The notes: generated from the letters alone by a model not told the origin. A DNA stretch of 64,000 nucleotides from Nostoc sp. NMS2 (GCF_017115105.1 NZ_JABXKH010000137.1:57278-121277), one strand, 5' to 3'. Counted from the first letter of the stretch, positions 17,612 through 26,480 are shown. Numbers and translations are program-made.

Positions 17612-17715
17612 TACCGTTTGGTTGTAACGCCAGTACAAAATTATCAAGAAAGAATTCAGGAGTCAGGAAGAGGTAGTGCGGTCTTGGGGTCTCCCCAAGT
17701 AGAGCAACTACCGTT

Positions 17716-17887
17716 CAGAATTCAGAATAAATCTATGAATTTTGTCCGACTGGCTAATGAATAAAGGGGTTTAACACCCCCACTAAAATATACTTTCTTT
17801 AGTGTTCTACCCTACGGGAACGCCAAGGGCGAACAATTAAGTGGCGGGTTTAAATCCCAACTAATTGATTATGACTGCTGAATTCTG
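17716..17887. repeat. Family G inverted-repeat element
   Basis: Ends CAGAATTCAGAATA (17716-17729) and CTGAATTCTG (17878-17887) are inverted. The interior shares TTTTGTCCGACTGG and TGACTGCTG landmarks with the copy at 40371-40522, and contains GGGGTTTAACACCCCC. It fills most of the 327-bp gap between two genes. The other part of the gap (17677-17697) holds GTGCGGTCTTGGGGTCTCCC, which is repeated at about 30955. Confidence 0.6.
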
Positions 17888-17938
17888 TTAGCGGATAGCT
17901 AGGGTTTAGCCCCTTTTGAATTCTTCAACCATTACCAA

Positions 17939-18505
17939 TTAACCATTATCAATTGAAGAGTCGAAAGCTGCCGGAATGTATTCTTGCAGCTTAAACTTGT
18001 ATTCGGCTACTGATGAAGTAGCAAGAGCTTCCTGAGTTGCTATAATCGCAGTCTGATTTTTTGATATTCTTTGACAGTAGACAATAGCAACATCAAATCG
18101 GCAAGAATAATCTGCCTTCTCAGGGTACTGGGCTAGGAATATTCCAGCTGTCCGTGAGATTTTTGCTTGCTTTTGTAGGGTGATGGCGCTTCTTCCCCCT
18201 GCATCCCAACTCCCTGAACTGCGGGTTTTGACTTCAACAAATATCAGCATTGAGTGGGGAGTGGGGAAGGTGGGGCCCCCTCTGGGGATAAGGGGTAATG
18301 GGGAGTGGGGAGTGGGGTATTCTCCCGTGCTTTCCTGCTCTTTCCCCGTTACTCCATGATGTTGGGCGATGATATCGATTTCTCCATAACGGCTAGAAAA
18401 GCGACGATGCAGAATTATCCAACCTGTAGATTGCAACCATTGGGCAACTAGGTCTTCTCCAAAATGACCAATATCTGGATAATGAGAGGGAGGAAGGTTA
18501 GCCAT
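17939..18505 (-). CDS. yraN: YraN/UPF0102 family endonuclease-like protein with repeat insertion
   Basis: The 188-residue product contains the UPF0102 (YraN) fold of the PD-(D/E)XK type: GEDLVAQWL, RFSSRYGEIDIIAQ (catalytic-type Glu and Asp) and FVEVKTRSSGSW (E-x-K), then CRFDVAIVY. YraN proteins are about 120-130 residues and resemble Holliday-junction resolvases, but have no settled function. Here a ~30-residue insertion (TGEYPTPHSPLPLIPRGG...) lies between the two catalytic strands, encoded by a GGGGAGTGGGG repeat tract. Frame and catalytic residues are preserved. It starts 23 bp from the divergent pentapeptide gene. Confidence 0.9.
   Translation of the reverse strand: MANLPPSHYPDIGHFGEDLVAQWLQSTGWIILHRRFSSRYGEIDIIAQHHGVTGKEQESTGEYPTPHSPLPLIPRGGPTFPTPHSMLIFVEVKTRSSGSWDAGGRSAITLQKQAKISRTAGIFLAQYPEKADYSCRFDVAIVYCQRISKNQTAIIATQEALATSSVAEYKFKLQEYIPAAFDSSIDNG
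18250..18345. repeat. GGGGAGTGGGG-type repeat inserted in frame within yraN
   Basis: GAGTGGGGAGTGGGGAAGG, a GGGGCCCCC palindrome and a second GGGGAGTGGGGAGTGGGG cluster lie inside the yraN reading frame. The same GAGTGGGGAGTGGGG motif is found intergenically at about 19134-19152. Confidence 0.75.
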
Positions 18506-18528
18506 TAACGAAAAATAGCATAAATTTT

Positions 18529-19125
18529 ATGAATTCTAGGTTAAGCGATGCCTGCGGCGGGCTACGCCTACGCACAGCAGGTTCTAAACTCGACTCATCC
18601 CGAACACAATTCGGGTTGAAGCGTAAGACAGACTATCACTTTTGGACAAATATACTCAGCTTATTCTTGTGGGGAATAATTGGCATCACCGCAACGCTCG
18701 GTTTTGCTCCAACAGCTTTGGCACTCGAATATAACAAAGAGATTTTGGTCGAGGCTGATTTCTCAGGACGTGATTTAACAGACTCTAGCTTTACCAAAGC
18801 CAATCTGCGCCAGAGTAACTTCAGTCATGCTAATTTGAACGGTGTCAGTTTTTTTGCAGCAAATTTAGAGTCTGCAAATTTAGAGAGTTCTGATTTAAGA
18901 AATTCCACTTTAGACTCGGCTCGTTTAGTTAGAGCAAATTTGACAAATGCACTATTAGAGGGTGCGTTTGCCGCTAATGCCAGATTTGATGGTGCAATCA
19001 TTGATGGAGCAGATTTTACCGATACGCTGCTGCGTTCCGATGAGCAAAAAAAATTGTGCAAACTTGCCAAAGGGACTAATCCAATCACAGGACGAGAGAC
19101 GCGTGACACGTTGTTTTGTCCATAA
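18529..19125 (+). CDS. Exported pentapeptide-repeat protein (thylakoid-lumen type)
   Basis: The longest form has 198 residues. A hydrophobic signal segment (ILSLFLWGIIGITATLGF) ends in APTALALEYN, a likely cleavage site. A pentapeptide array follows with A(D/N)LXX units (ADFSGRDLTDSSFTKANLRQ and on, about 90-165), then a short cysteine-containing tail (KLCKLAKGTNPITG, TLFCP). This architecture matches small lumenal pentapeptide proteins of cyanobacteria and chloroplasts; function unknown. The first ~40 residues before the signal are translated from a dispersed repeat (GCGATGCCTGCGGCGGGCTA, about 18545), so the true start may be further in; TTG at 18616 is the nearest option. It is divergent from yraN with only 23 bp between. 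Confidence 0.75.
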   Translation: MNSRLSDACGGLRLRTAGSKLDSSRTQFGLKRKTDYHFWTNILSLFLWGIIGITATLGFAPTALALEYNKEILVEADFSGRDLTDSSFTKANLRQSNFSHANLNGVSFFAANLESANLESSDLRNSTLDSARLVRANLTNALLEGAFAANARFDGAIIDGADFTDTLLRSDEQKKLCKLAKGTNPITGRETRDTLFCP

Positions 19126-19262
19126 GGAGTAGGGAGTGGGGAGTGGGGAGATGAGGGGGATGGGGAGCAGGGAGCAAGGGAGAAGAGTTTTCCCCCTGCC
19201 CCCTGCCCCCTGCCCCCTGCCCCTCTGCCTCTTTTCAATGCCCAATTCCCCATTCCCCACTT
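19126..19262. repeat. G-rich / C-rich inverted low-complexity tract
   Basis: GGAGTGGGGAGTGGGGAG and GGGGGATGGGGAGCAGGG on the plus strand are followed by five CCCCCTG heptamers and CCCCATTCCCCAC. The two halves are near complementary, so a transcript could fold into a very long hairpin between the convergent pentapeptide and small secreted protein genes. Open frames here on the minus strand are repeat translations. Confidence 0.75.
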
Positions 19263-19265
19263 AAC

Positions 19266-19643
19266 CTACCAACCAAGGGCCCCAATCTTTTGACAAACAA
19301 TTTTCATCCCTTTGCCTGGTGAAGAATTTGCGACAAAAGGTATTTCTCCTTTCTCCTTATCCTCTTGAATTAGCTGTCCCTCTGAACCGTAAATGGCAAT
19401 GCGATTCAGAAAAAGCCGCGATTCTGAACATGATGCATCGAATGTAGTCTCGAAGATGCCATCTCCGTACATTCCGTAAAGCTTGTATGTTGTGCCCTTA
19501 ATAGTTTTTGTGTCCAGAGCTACGCTGTTTCCTAATTTATCATGCCCCACAGTAATATATCTTTGTGCATCTTCAGCAATTGCACCACCACTGCTCAATA
19601 AAATAGCGATCGCTCCCACTATACCGCCGATTTTAAAATACAT
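19266..19643 (-). CDS. Small secreted protein of unknown function
   Basis: The 125-residue protein has a clear signal peptide (MYFKIGGIVGAIAILLSSGGAIAED; cleavage near AIA-ED). The mature ~100-residue part is beta-rich with two cysteines (ASCSES and IVCQKIG) that could form a disulfide, and a C-terminal tryptophan. The pattern, W/Y-rich strands and a C..KIGA.GW tail, is common in small cyanobacterial exported proteins and loosely recalls surface-adhesin-E-like domains. I would not name a function. It converges on the pentapeptide gene across a repeat tract. Confidence 0.7.
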   Translation of the reverse strand: MYFKIGGIVGAIAILLSSGGAIAEDAQRYITVGHDKLGNSVALDTKTIKGTTYKLYGMYGDGIFETTFDASCSESRLFLNRIAIYGSEGQLIQEDKEKGEIPFVANSSPGKGMKIVCQKIGALGW

Positions 19644-19935
19644 ACGCTTTCAAAATATCAGATTTCATATATTTTTACCCGCAATCAAAGTGGTTCTGAC
19701 ACGGTATAAGCACTTAAATAAATATATAGCAAGATTTTATAATAATTCGTAATTAAGACACCCAGCAATAACCCGACGACTTTCTCAAACTTGTCCAACA
19801 ACAAAGTGCGAATTGTTTCTAGGGTGTCAATATCTGGACAGGTTTCAATTCTTCTGATGAGTTTGACACCTGGTATCGCTCTGAAATAGATGGGCATACT
19901 AAGTAGGGCTTGCTGAAAGATCGGCTAAGAAGCTC

Positions 19936-20151
19936 ATGACCACCTCCCAGCAACTCTACCAAGTAACGGCATATCAACCCACTCAGCCGATGTCGTCCCG
20001 TGAGCAAGAGAAAGTCAATCGCAAGGAAAGTTTGCGATCGCTCTTAATTGTCTCGTTTATTCTACAAATCTTCACAGACATTGGGTTAACCAAGTTTGGG
20101 GGTTTAAGTCTCCTAGCTCTACAGGCAGAACGAATTGAACACCCAAGCTAA
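19936..20151 (+). CDS. Possible small protein (71 aa), uncertain
   Basis: The frame begins ATGACCACC after AAGAAGCTC and has a polar N-terminus (QPTQPMSSREQEKVNRKES), then a hydrophobic stretch (SLLIVSFILQIFTDIGL). No domain is recognised. It could be a small membrane protein or chance; overlapping minus-strand frames weaken the call. Confidence 0.25.
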   Translation: MTTSQQLYQVTAYQPTQPMSSREQEKVNRKESLRSLLIVSFILQIFTDIGLTKFGGLSLLALQAERIEHPS

Positions 20152-20164
20152 ATCCCCGTCGCAA

Positions 20165-20228
20165 AACGTAATTACGAATTACGAACTTGTACTGAGCGAA
20201 GTCGAAGTATTACGAATTACGAATTATT
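20165..20228. repeat. Heptamer repeat (AATTACG)n split by a ~24-bp nested dispersed repeat
   Basis: AATTACGAATTACGAA is interrupted by CTTGTACTGAGCGAAGTCG/AAGTA and then resumes TTACGAATTACGAATTA. An equivalent split occurs at 31078-31133. Very small mobile repeats of this kind, nested in heptamer tracts, have been reported from Nostoc genomes (small dispersed repeats, SDRs). Confidence 0.8.
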
Positions 20229-20280
20229 TGATGCGCTACTTAAGAATGTGGAATGAAAACCGGGTTCAGCCAGAAACTCA

Positions 20281-21855
20281 TTGAGGTCACGCACTGTGCA
20301 TTTTATTCTACAAGCAACTAGACAGCTTCTCCTACCGTATCGGCATCTGCTAATTACAACGATTGGGATTGCCGTAGTTCATTATGGGCTGGCAACTATT
20401 TCTCAATCTGTTTCTTTCGAGAATGGAGCATCTGCGATTTGGCCTTCGTCAGGTTTCTATTTAGCAATTGTTCTATTGATAGGCAATCGTGTCGGGATTC
20501 CTATTCTTTTAAGTGAGCTAATCATAAACTCACTTGTATTCTATCGAGATGCACCAACCATTATTAGCATCTCCTTAATCGGGATGGTTGAACCATTGGT
20601 GACTGCATGGTTACTCAATCAATTTATTGATTACCGCAATTTGTTTGAACGATCGCTCAACGTTCTGAAATTTCTGCTCCTGATTTTGCCTAGTCCAGTT
20701 GTAACCACCAGCTTTGCAGTCGCAGTCCTATGCTTGACTGGAAAATTGCCGTGGGAGTTCTATGGAACAGTTTGGGCAACTTGGTCAATCAGCGTCATTA
20801 CGGGCAGATTGATTGTAACCCCAGCAATTCTGGCATGGACAACTCGATTTTGGTGGCGAGAACGAATCAATTGGCAGTGGATGACGGAGTTTGTTGTTGT
20901 TTTGAGCCTGTTGGCTGGAATTGGTCGAGTCGCGTTTTGGCTGGGCTACCCTTTGGAATATATGATGATTCCACTTTTGCTCTGGTCTGCCTTCCGGTTT
21001 AGAGCTACAGAATCAACACTAATGGTAGTGATTATCTCTGCGATCGCTGTTTTTGGCACGGCTCGTGGCTTAAGTTCCTTTGCTAGATCCTCTGTAATTG
21101 AGTCCTTTTGGTCATTGCAATCTTTCATCTGTGTAATTGCCCTGACTACTTATCTGCTTCTGGCAGTTGTGAACGAGAATCGCAAAGCAGAATCTAGACT
21201 CAGACATACGAACGAAGCCTTAGAACAGCGTGTACAAAAACGCACTATTGAACTTCAAGTTGCTAAAGAATCGGCTGATGCTGCAAACCAAGCCAAGAGC
21301 GAATTCCTCGCCAACATGAGCCACGAACTTCGCACACCCCTGAACGGGATTTTGGGCTATGCTCAAATCCTCAATCGCTCCAAAGTGTTGCCAGCGAAAG
21401 AACGTCATGGGGTAGAAATCATTCACCAGTGCGGTTCTCATTTGCTGACGCTGATCAACGATGTGTTGGACTTGTCCAAAATTGAAGCCCGTAAACTAGA
21501 ACTTGCACCGAAAGCAATTCACTTTCCTTCATTCCTCCAGGGTGTCGCGGAAATCTGCCGCATTCGTGCCGACCAAAAAGGCATTGACTTTGTTTACAAT
21601 CCTGAGCCACAGTTGCCGGAAGGGATTTTTGCTGATGAAAAACGGCTACGTCAGGTCTTACTCAACTTGTTGGGAAATGCGATTAAATTCACCGACAAAG
21701 GTGCTGTCACCCTCAAGGTTGCCATCATTGAGAATCATGCTAATCCATCTACCCGCCGGATTAAATTTCAAGTCGAAGATACAGGCGTAGGAATTGCGCC
21801 TGACCAGTTGGATAAAATTTTCCAGGCTTTTGAACAAGTAGGCGATCGCCAGCAC
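20281..21855 (+). pseudogene. MASE1 sensor histidine kinase, 3'-truncated by fusion (upstream half of a chimera)
   Basis: It starts at TTG 20281 (or GTG 20296). About eight membrane helices form a MASE1 sensor (WPSSGFYLAIVLLIGNR, TGRLIVTPAILAW), followed by a short coiled coil, HisKA (ANMSHELRTP, His348) and the first part of the HATPase: N box LLNLLGNAIKFT and G1 box EDTGVGIAPDQ, up to FQAFEQVGDRQ. A family member would continue with a TGLGLAI glycine-rich G2 box; instead the sequence switches at about 21850-21857 to that of a different kinase and the frame stops at 21882. Without the G2 box and lid it should not bind ATP properly, so it is almost certainly non-functional as a kinase. Confidence 0.8.
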
Positions 21856-21856
21856 C

Positions 21857-22431
21857 AGTTTGAGAACCTTCTCGCGTTCTGATTGCGATCGCCCCATTCC
21901 TTGCAATATCCACGATGGCATTGACAGCAGATGATTCTCAAGCATCGCCTCAAAGCAAACGAATCTCGCCCAGAAATTGTAGCGATTACAGACTATGGTT
22001 CACTGCCACAAGTAGAATGCTTTGCCGGACAGATGAATCAGGTCTTTATGAATCTGCTAGCAAACGCGATCGATGCGTTGGATGAATCCAATCAAGGGCG
22101 CAGTTTTGCACAAATTCAAGCCAATCCTAATCAAATCACCATTAAAACAGAATTATCTCAAAATCAGCAACAGTGTGTAATCCGAATTCAGGATAATGGG
22201 ATTGGGATGACGGATGTGGTGAAGCAAAAAATCTTTGAGCATTTGTTTACAACCAAAGGCGTGGGGCAAGGGACGGGGGTAGGATTGGCGATCGCCCGTC
22301 AAATTGTAGTCGAGAAACACGCTGGAACTCTAGAGGTGAACTCAACTTTCGGTCAAGGTACAGAGTTTGTGATTTCAATTCCGGTAAAGGCGCTCGCATC
22401 TGATGCCAAAATGGGAACCATAAGAAAATAA
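21857..22431 (+). pseudogene. 3' remnant of a second histidine kinase, frameshifted (downstream half of the chimera)
   Basis: Reading from 21857 in frame 2 gives SLRTFSRSDCDRPIPCNIHDGIDS and then a stop at 21932. The same protein continues from about 21931 in frame 1 as ILKHRLKANESRPEI, VFMNLLANAIDALDES, IQDNGIGM, FTTKGVGQGTGVGLAIA and GTEFVISIPV. Those two stretches are contiguous in multi-sensor GAF kinases of cyanobacteria (LRxFSR...NIHxGIDSTL.ILKHRLK), so a small indel lies near 21929-21931. The N-terminal sensor and HisKA domains are gone. The frame 21931-22431 (166 aa) could at most give an isolated ATPase domain. Confidence 0.75.
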
Positions 22432-22494
22432 GCTGATACCACGCTTTGGTATAAAGCAGAAAAACGTAATACATCATACTAGATTGGTTTACCC

Positions 22495-23505
22495 ATGTCT
22501 GACCAACAAGACCGTAATTCCGCTTTTAACGCTGCTGCCAACATTAACGTTCAACATGCTCAATTACAGGATTTATCCTTAAGTGCAGCCCGTAGATTAT
22601 ATAAAGGTGGGATTCGATCTGGTGATCCGATCAGAACCAGAGTGCAAGCCCAAGAAATGTTAGATAAAATCCCTCCATCTCAAAGAGCAGGGATTGATGG
22701 CAAATCTACTGATGTTAATACCCAAAAATATCTATCAGATAAACACGCTAGTCATATCAAAGCGCATAGCAAAGGCGGCTCAAATGATCCTAAAAATATC
22801 AAGTGGGAAAACGCCAAAGATAATTTAGCCCGTGGCGATAAACCCATGACTTCGCAGGAGCAAATGAGACTAGATGCTAAATGGCATTTTGATAATCTAA
22901 CAGGTGCAGTTAAAGCAGGTGTTAAAGCAGCGCCTCTGGGGGCAGCCATTGGTGTAGCGACGACAGCACCATTTTCGTTACTAACCAACGCGCTGCGGGT
23001 AGTTCGGGGTGAAATTTCTGCACAAGAAGCCGCTATAGAAACATTGAAAGATACCGTAAAAGGCGGCACAGTTGGGGGTGTGACAGCGTTTGTAACCACA
23101 ACAGTAGCAGCAGCTTGTCCACCAATTGCGATCGCTTTAACCGCAGCAGCACCAGTTTTAGCTGTTGTTGGAACTGCGGGTATGGTTTACGAGTTTTTCA
23201 AAATCCTCGATGACCATAAACAAACTGTGAAAATCTATTATGAATCTTTAACTCAGCAAGAATTAGAAAGATTACAAGCAATTGAAAATGAACTGATTTA
23301 TGAACACCAGAAAAATCTAGAGTTTTTGGCTGAATCAGAAGCAATTAATCAAGAAATTACAAATCGTCCAATTGCACCGGGAATAGAAGGGGCTATGCAA
23401 CGGTTACGTGAATCAGTTGCTATTGCTAAATCTCTAGGATTAACATCAGCAGATAGTAAATTGCTTGCTAGTTCTCAACTGCCTGATATTCTCACAGAAC
23501 AATAG
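22495..23505 (+). CDS. HNH-like, glycine-zipper membrane protein; partner of dynamin-like GTPase
   Basis: The 336-residue protein is not a named family to me. Residues ~80-118 read KHASHIKAHSKGGSNDPKNI then ENAKDNLARGDKP, the SHI.xH.KGGS.D..N..xx.xxxNxxRG pattern of HNH-type nuclease cores. Residues ~135-240 are small and hydrophobic (Ala/Gly/Val/Thr rich, with AAPLGAAIGVATTAP and AAAPVLAVVGTAGMVYEF), typical of membrane-inserting glycine-zipper segments. The C-terminal ~95 residues are a charged helix (QQELERLQAIENELIYEHQ). It lies 31 bp upstream of the dynamin gene on the same strand, so they are very likely cotranscribed. The combination suggests a toxic or membrane-acting effector controlled by the GTPase, which is inference. 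Confidence 0.7.
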   Translation: MSDQQDRNSAFNAAANINVQHAQLQDLSLSAARRLYKGGIRSGDPIRTRVQAQEMLDKIPPSQRAGIDGKSTDVNTQKYLSDKHASHIKAHSKGGSNDPKNIKWENAKDNLARGDKPMTSQEQMRLDAKWHFDNLTGAVKAGVKAAPLGAAIGVATTAPFSLLTNALRVVRGEISAQEAAIETLKDTVKGGTVGGVTAFVTTTVAAACPPIAIALTAAAPVLAVVGTAGMVYEFFKILDDHKQTVKIYYESLTQQELERLQAIENELIYEHQKNLEFLAESEAINQEITNRPIAPGIEGAMQRLRESVAIAKSLGLTSADSKLLASSQLPDILTEQ

Positions 23506-23536
23506 GGATTAAATTTTAGAGGATTACATAGTTTTT

Positions 23537-26254
23537 ATGCTTCCTTTTGTTTTCGGCGCTCTTGGATTAGCTGTTGGAGCAGTTGTTGGTGCTTTTACTA
23601 CTCATGCTGTTGGGGAAAGTGATAGACAAGCTGCCAAACATCATAGGACTGTTGCAAATGAACTAGCTGATAAATATACAAACTTGGAGCAAAAATACTA
23701 TGAACTAGCTGATAAAAGCAAAAAGCAGATTCTTGGTTTAACTCGCCAGCACGCTTTAGATGAAGTTGAAAAAGATTGTTTGCGTTTAGCAGTTAGATTA
23801 CAGCATAGTCTTATTTCTCTGATGTGGGATATTGATAGAGATCCAACAGAAGCGGCTTTGAAGGAATTTGTCAACGCAGTAGAACTTACAAATAATGTTC
23901 TCTGCAAAATAAATGAAGAGTTAATTTGTGTACCCAGTGACTATTATGCACGCAATCTTATTGCTGCTGTTCAACGCGAAATCATTGGGAAGCCAGTAGA
24001 TTATCCAAATCCACCAAATATAAACAAGAAGGGAATTTCAATGAAATTAGAACCTAAAAATATGTCTGAACAAGAATTTCAAGAAACCCATAACAGAATT
24101 CGTGATACTGGCGATCAACTTTTAAAGTACTTGAAAGAACTTCGTGCTGGAAGATTCACAGAAGGAGATAGTACCCAAGGATTACAGAGCGTTGAAGATA
24201 ATATTGCCAAAGCTTTAAAAGCCTTAGCCGAACAAAAATATCAGGTTGCTGTGATTGCAGCCATGAAAGCAGGTAAGAGTACCTTCTTGAATGCCATAAT
24301 TGGTGCAGATGTCTTAGCAAGTGAATCAGAATCTTGTACAGTTTGTCGCACAGATATCCGTCCAATTGATGCCGGACAAACACCCAGACTTTTAGAATAT
24401 CAAGCAGGTAAACGAGAACCTATAGTTTTAATAGAAGGTGAAGCAAGCGAAATTCGGCAAAGATTTTTAGAGCGTACCCATGAGATTAGAGCTAAAAAGA
24501 ATGAAGATAATACTACACGCTTTGAATTAGAACATCCTATTGAAGCGATTAGTATAATGCCATCGCTGGCAGGTTTCACATTAGTTGATACTCCTGGCCC
24601 CAATGAGTGGGAGTCTGTCTCGTTTAACACAACTTCCTTAAAGCAGACTGCTTTAGAAGCTCTCCGAACCTGTGATGCCATATTATTTATTCTGGATTAC
24701 ACATCGTTTAGGGACAACACGAACTCAGAATTGCTTAAAGACTTAATTGAGCAGCGTAAAGAATTTTTAGCAGAGAATACAGGTAAGATTTACTTTATTC
24801 TTAATAAAGTAGATAGAAAAGCTGAGAGAGATAGACCTATTGCAGATGTTATAGAATCTTTAAGAATAAATTTAGTTGAATTTGGTATCCCAGAACCAAT
24901 CATTTATTCAGTTAGTGGGTGGCAAGGGTTGTTATCCAAGCTTATTCAACAAGGCAAAGCAACTGATATTCATATTAAAGACTTTGAAGATTTTTTTAGT
25001 GCTAGATATGCCGAAAGAGATGAAAGAGGAAGACGCATCATTCCCTTACCAGAAGAAATTGCACCACAATCGTTAAATGATAGTGGTATTCCGAAAATTG
25101 AAGAAACAGTAGTTCAAACTATTACTCAAAATTCAGGATGGAATTTATTGAGTGATGTTTTAGATGAATTGAACAAAGCAGCCAAAGCTATTGACGAGAC
25201 ATTTATTACAGATATTCGAGGCTGGCAGTTAGAGTTTGAGGAACTACTACAAAAAATAGAAGAGTATAAAAAACACTCTGATTTAGCGAAAAATCAGGTG
25301 GCAACCGTAAAAAAGTCCGTAGAAGCACAAAAGCAAATTTTACTCAGTACATTCAGCCAAGGGATTAATAAATTTGCCGAAACTGCAAAAAAACGCATAG
25401 CATCAGAAATTGATAGAGTGGCTGACAATCAATTCAAAAAGGTTTCAAAGGACAAAAAAGGTCAAAATCTTGTCACATTTATATGGGATAAATTCAGTTC
25501 TATACTTGAAGAATCTTCCAGTTCTGATCCCTATAAAATCAAGGTTACAAACAAAAACGATGCTGAGAACATCGGTAAAACTATTAATAAGTACTGCACC
25601 CCTATCATACAAAGTTTTTGGTTGGATACTCAAGACAGACTAATTAGAGAGGCAACAATAATTCGTGAAGGTTTAGTTAAAAAAATCAAACTAGAAATAC
25701 AGGCTATTTCTGATGAACTATCTGAATCTATTAAAAATGATTTGCAAGTAGAAATAGGTAATAATCCAATTCAATTTCCTGACTTTGAATTTTCTGGTAT
25801 TGATGCTAAAATTCAACATCAGCAAGAAGTATTTACTAGAACTAAGAAAGAATCAAGGAAGAATAGCCGTTGCTGTGAATCAGATAAAGTGTATGAAGTA
25901 GATGTTTCGTATGAGGAAAAAGTATCTTACTATGAAATTGATTTACGACTGACCTCTCAAGGAATTCAGCAAAATATTGACTCACAAGTACAGAGAAACC
26001 TACAGTTGCTTCAGCGTGTTATTGAAAAACAAGTATCGGATGATTTTCGTGAAGGCGAAAAGCAAATCAATGACTACATTAATAGGTTTCAAGCTGAATT
26101 TGACTCTTTACTCAAACAACGGGCAACAAGGGAAGTAGAAGCTTCTGGGGTTATTGCTATTCTCGAAAGTCAAAGAATTAAAGTGAGTGAATATCTTAAC
26201 GAATTAGTGTCTATTCGAGAAAATCTTGATAGTTGGAAACCAAGAAATCTATAG
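23537..26254 (+). CDS. Bacterial dynamin-like large GTPase with N-terminal membrane anchor
   Basis: The 905-residue protein starts at ATG 23537. Residues 1-25 form one glycine-rich membrane segment (FGALGLAVGAVVGAF) and 35-65 a coiled coil. The GTPase domain spans about 230-470: P-loop AAMKAGKST (241-249; the first canonical Gly is Ala), G2 region SCTVCRTD, G3 DTPG (351-354) and G4 NKVD (423-426). Long helices follow (about 540-905), with a cysteine pair (SRCCES) near 775, consistent with a dynamin stalk. Bacterial dynamin-like proteins remodel or repair membranes, and some protect against phage. Its close coupling with an HNH-like membrane protein (31-bp gap) and a shared terminator suggest a dedicated two-gene system. 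Confidence 0.85.
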   Translation: MLPFVFGALGLAVGAVVGAFTTHAVGESDRQAAKHHRTVANELADKYTNLEQKYYELADKSKKQILGLTRQHALDEVEKDCLRLAVRLQHSLISLMWDIDRDPTEAALKEFVNAVELTNNVLCKINEELICVPSDYYARNLIAAVQREIIGKPVDYPNPPNINKKGISMKLEPKNMSEQEFQETHNRIRDTGDQLLKYLKELRAGRFTEGDSTQGLQSVEDNIAKALKALAEQKYQVAVIAAMKAGKSTFLNAIIGADVLASESESCTVCRTDIRPIDAGQTPRLLEYQAGKREPIVLIEGEASEIRQRFLERTHEIRAKKNEDNTTRFELEHPIEAISIMPSLAGFTLVDTPGPNEWESVSFNTTSLKQTALEALRTCDAILFILDYTSFRDNTNSELLKDLIEQRKEFLAENTGKIYFILNKVDRKAERDRPIADVIESLRINLVEFGIPEPIIYSVSGWQGLLSKLIQQGKATDIHIKDFEDFFSARYAERDERGRRIIPLPEEIAPQSLNDSGIPKIEETVVQTITQNSGWNLLSDVLDELNKAAKAIDETFITDIRGWQLEFEELLQKIEEYKKHSDLAKNQVATVKKSVEAQKQILLSTFSQGINKFAETAKKRIASEIDRVADNQFKKVSKDKKGQNLVTFIWDKFSSILEESSSSDPYKIKVTNKNDAENIGKTINKYCTPIIQSFWLDTQDRLIREATIIREGLVKKIKLEIQAISDELSESIKNDLQVEIGNNPIQFPDFEFSGIDAKIQHQQEVFTRTKKESRKNSRCCESDKVYEVDVSYEEKVSYYEIDLRLTSQGIQQNIDSQVQRNLQLLQRVIEKQVSDDFREGEKQINDYINRFQAEFDSLLKQRATREVEASGVIAILESQRIKVSEYLNELVSIRENLDSWKPRNL

Positions 26255-26326
26255 AATCCATTAAAAGGCTAAAGAATTATCTGAAGCCAATACTGAGTAA
26301 CAGAAGTACATAGCATTAGCTTCAAG

Positions 26327-26375
26327 AACGCTTGTGGCATAGCTTTTTCAGCTTTGATACCACAAGCGTTTTTTA
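26327..26375 (+). terminator. Intrinsic terminator of the HNH-dynamin operon
   Basis: Perfect 11-bp stem AACGCTTGTGG (26327-26337) / CCACAAGCGTT (26360-26370), running into a T-tract (TTTTTT, 26369-26374). It lies 73 bp after the dynamin stop. The T-run is on the plus strand only, so it ends the plus-strand operon. Confidence 0.85.
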
Positions 26376-26480
26376 CTTTTGATTTATTAAAATTATCAAA
26401 AATGACACGCCAAATCCTTACGGAGGCGATCGCACTCTACCAAATACAATGAGGGTAAAACTCTAGTTGTACCTCCAAAT

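Larger units (their letters stand above)
19644..20280. other. 637-bp region with no secure gene apart from one small possible frame
   Basis: It holds a heptamer/SDR repeat (20165-20228), one weak plus-strand frame (19936-20151) and overlapping short minus-strand frames (19685-20007). The frames on opposite strands overlap each other, so at most one can be real. The region looks like decayed sequence next to a decayed kinase gene. Confidence 0.5.

Noticed and set aside
18825..19260. Two glycine-rich minus-strand frames
   Set aside because: They are translations of the G/C-rich repeat and the antisense of the pentapeptide gene.
19685..20007. Two overlapping minus-strand frames (70 and 62 aa)
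   Set aside because: No family resemblance, no ribosome-binding site, and they conflict with each other and with a plus-strand frame.
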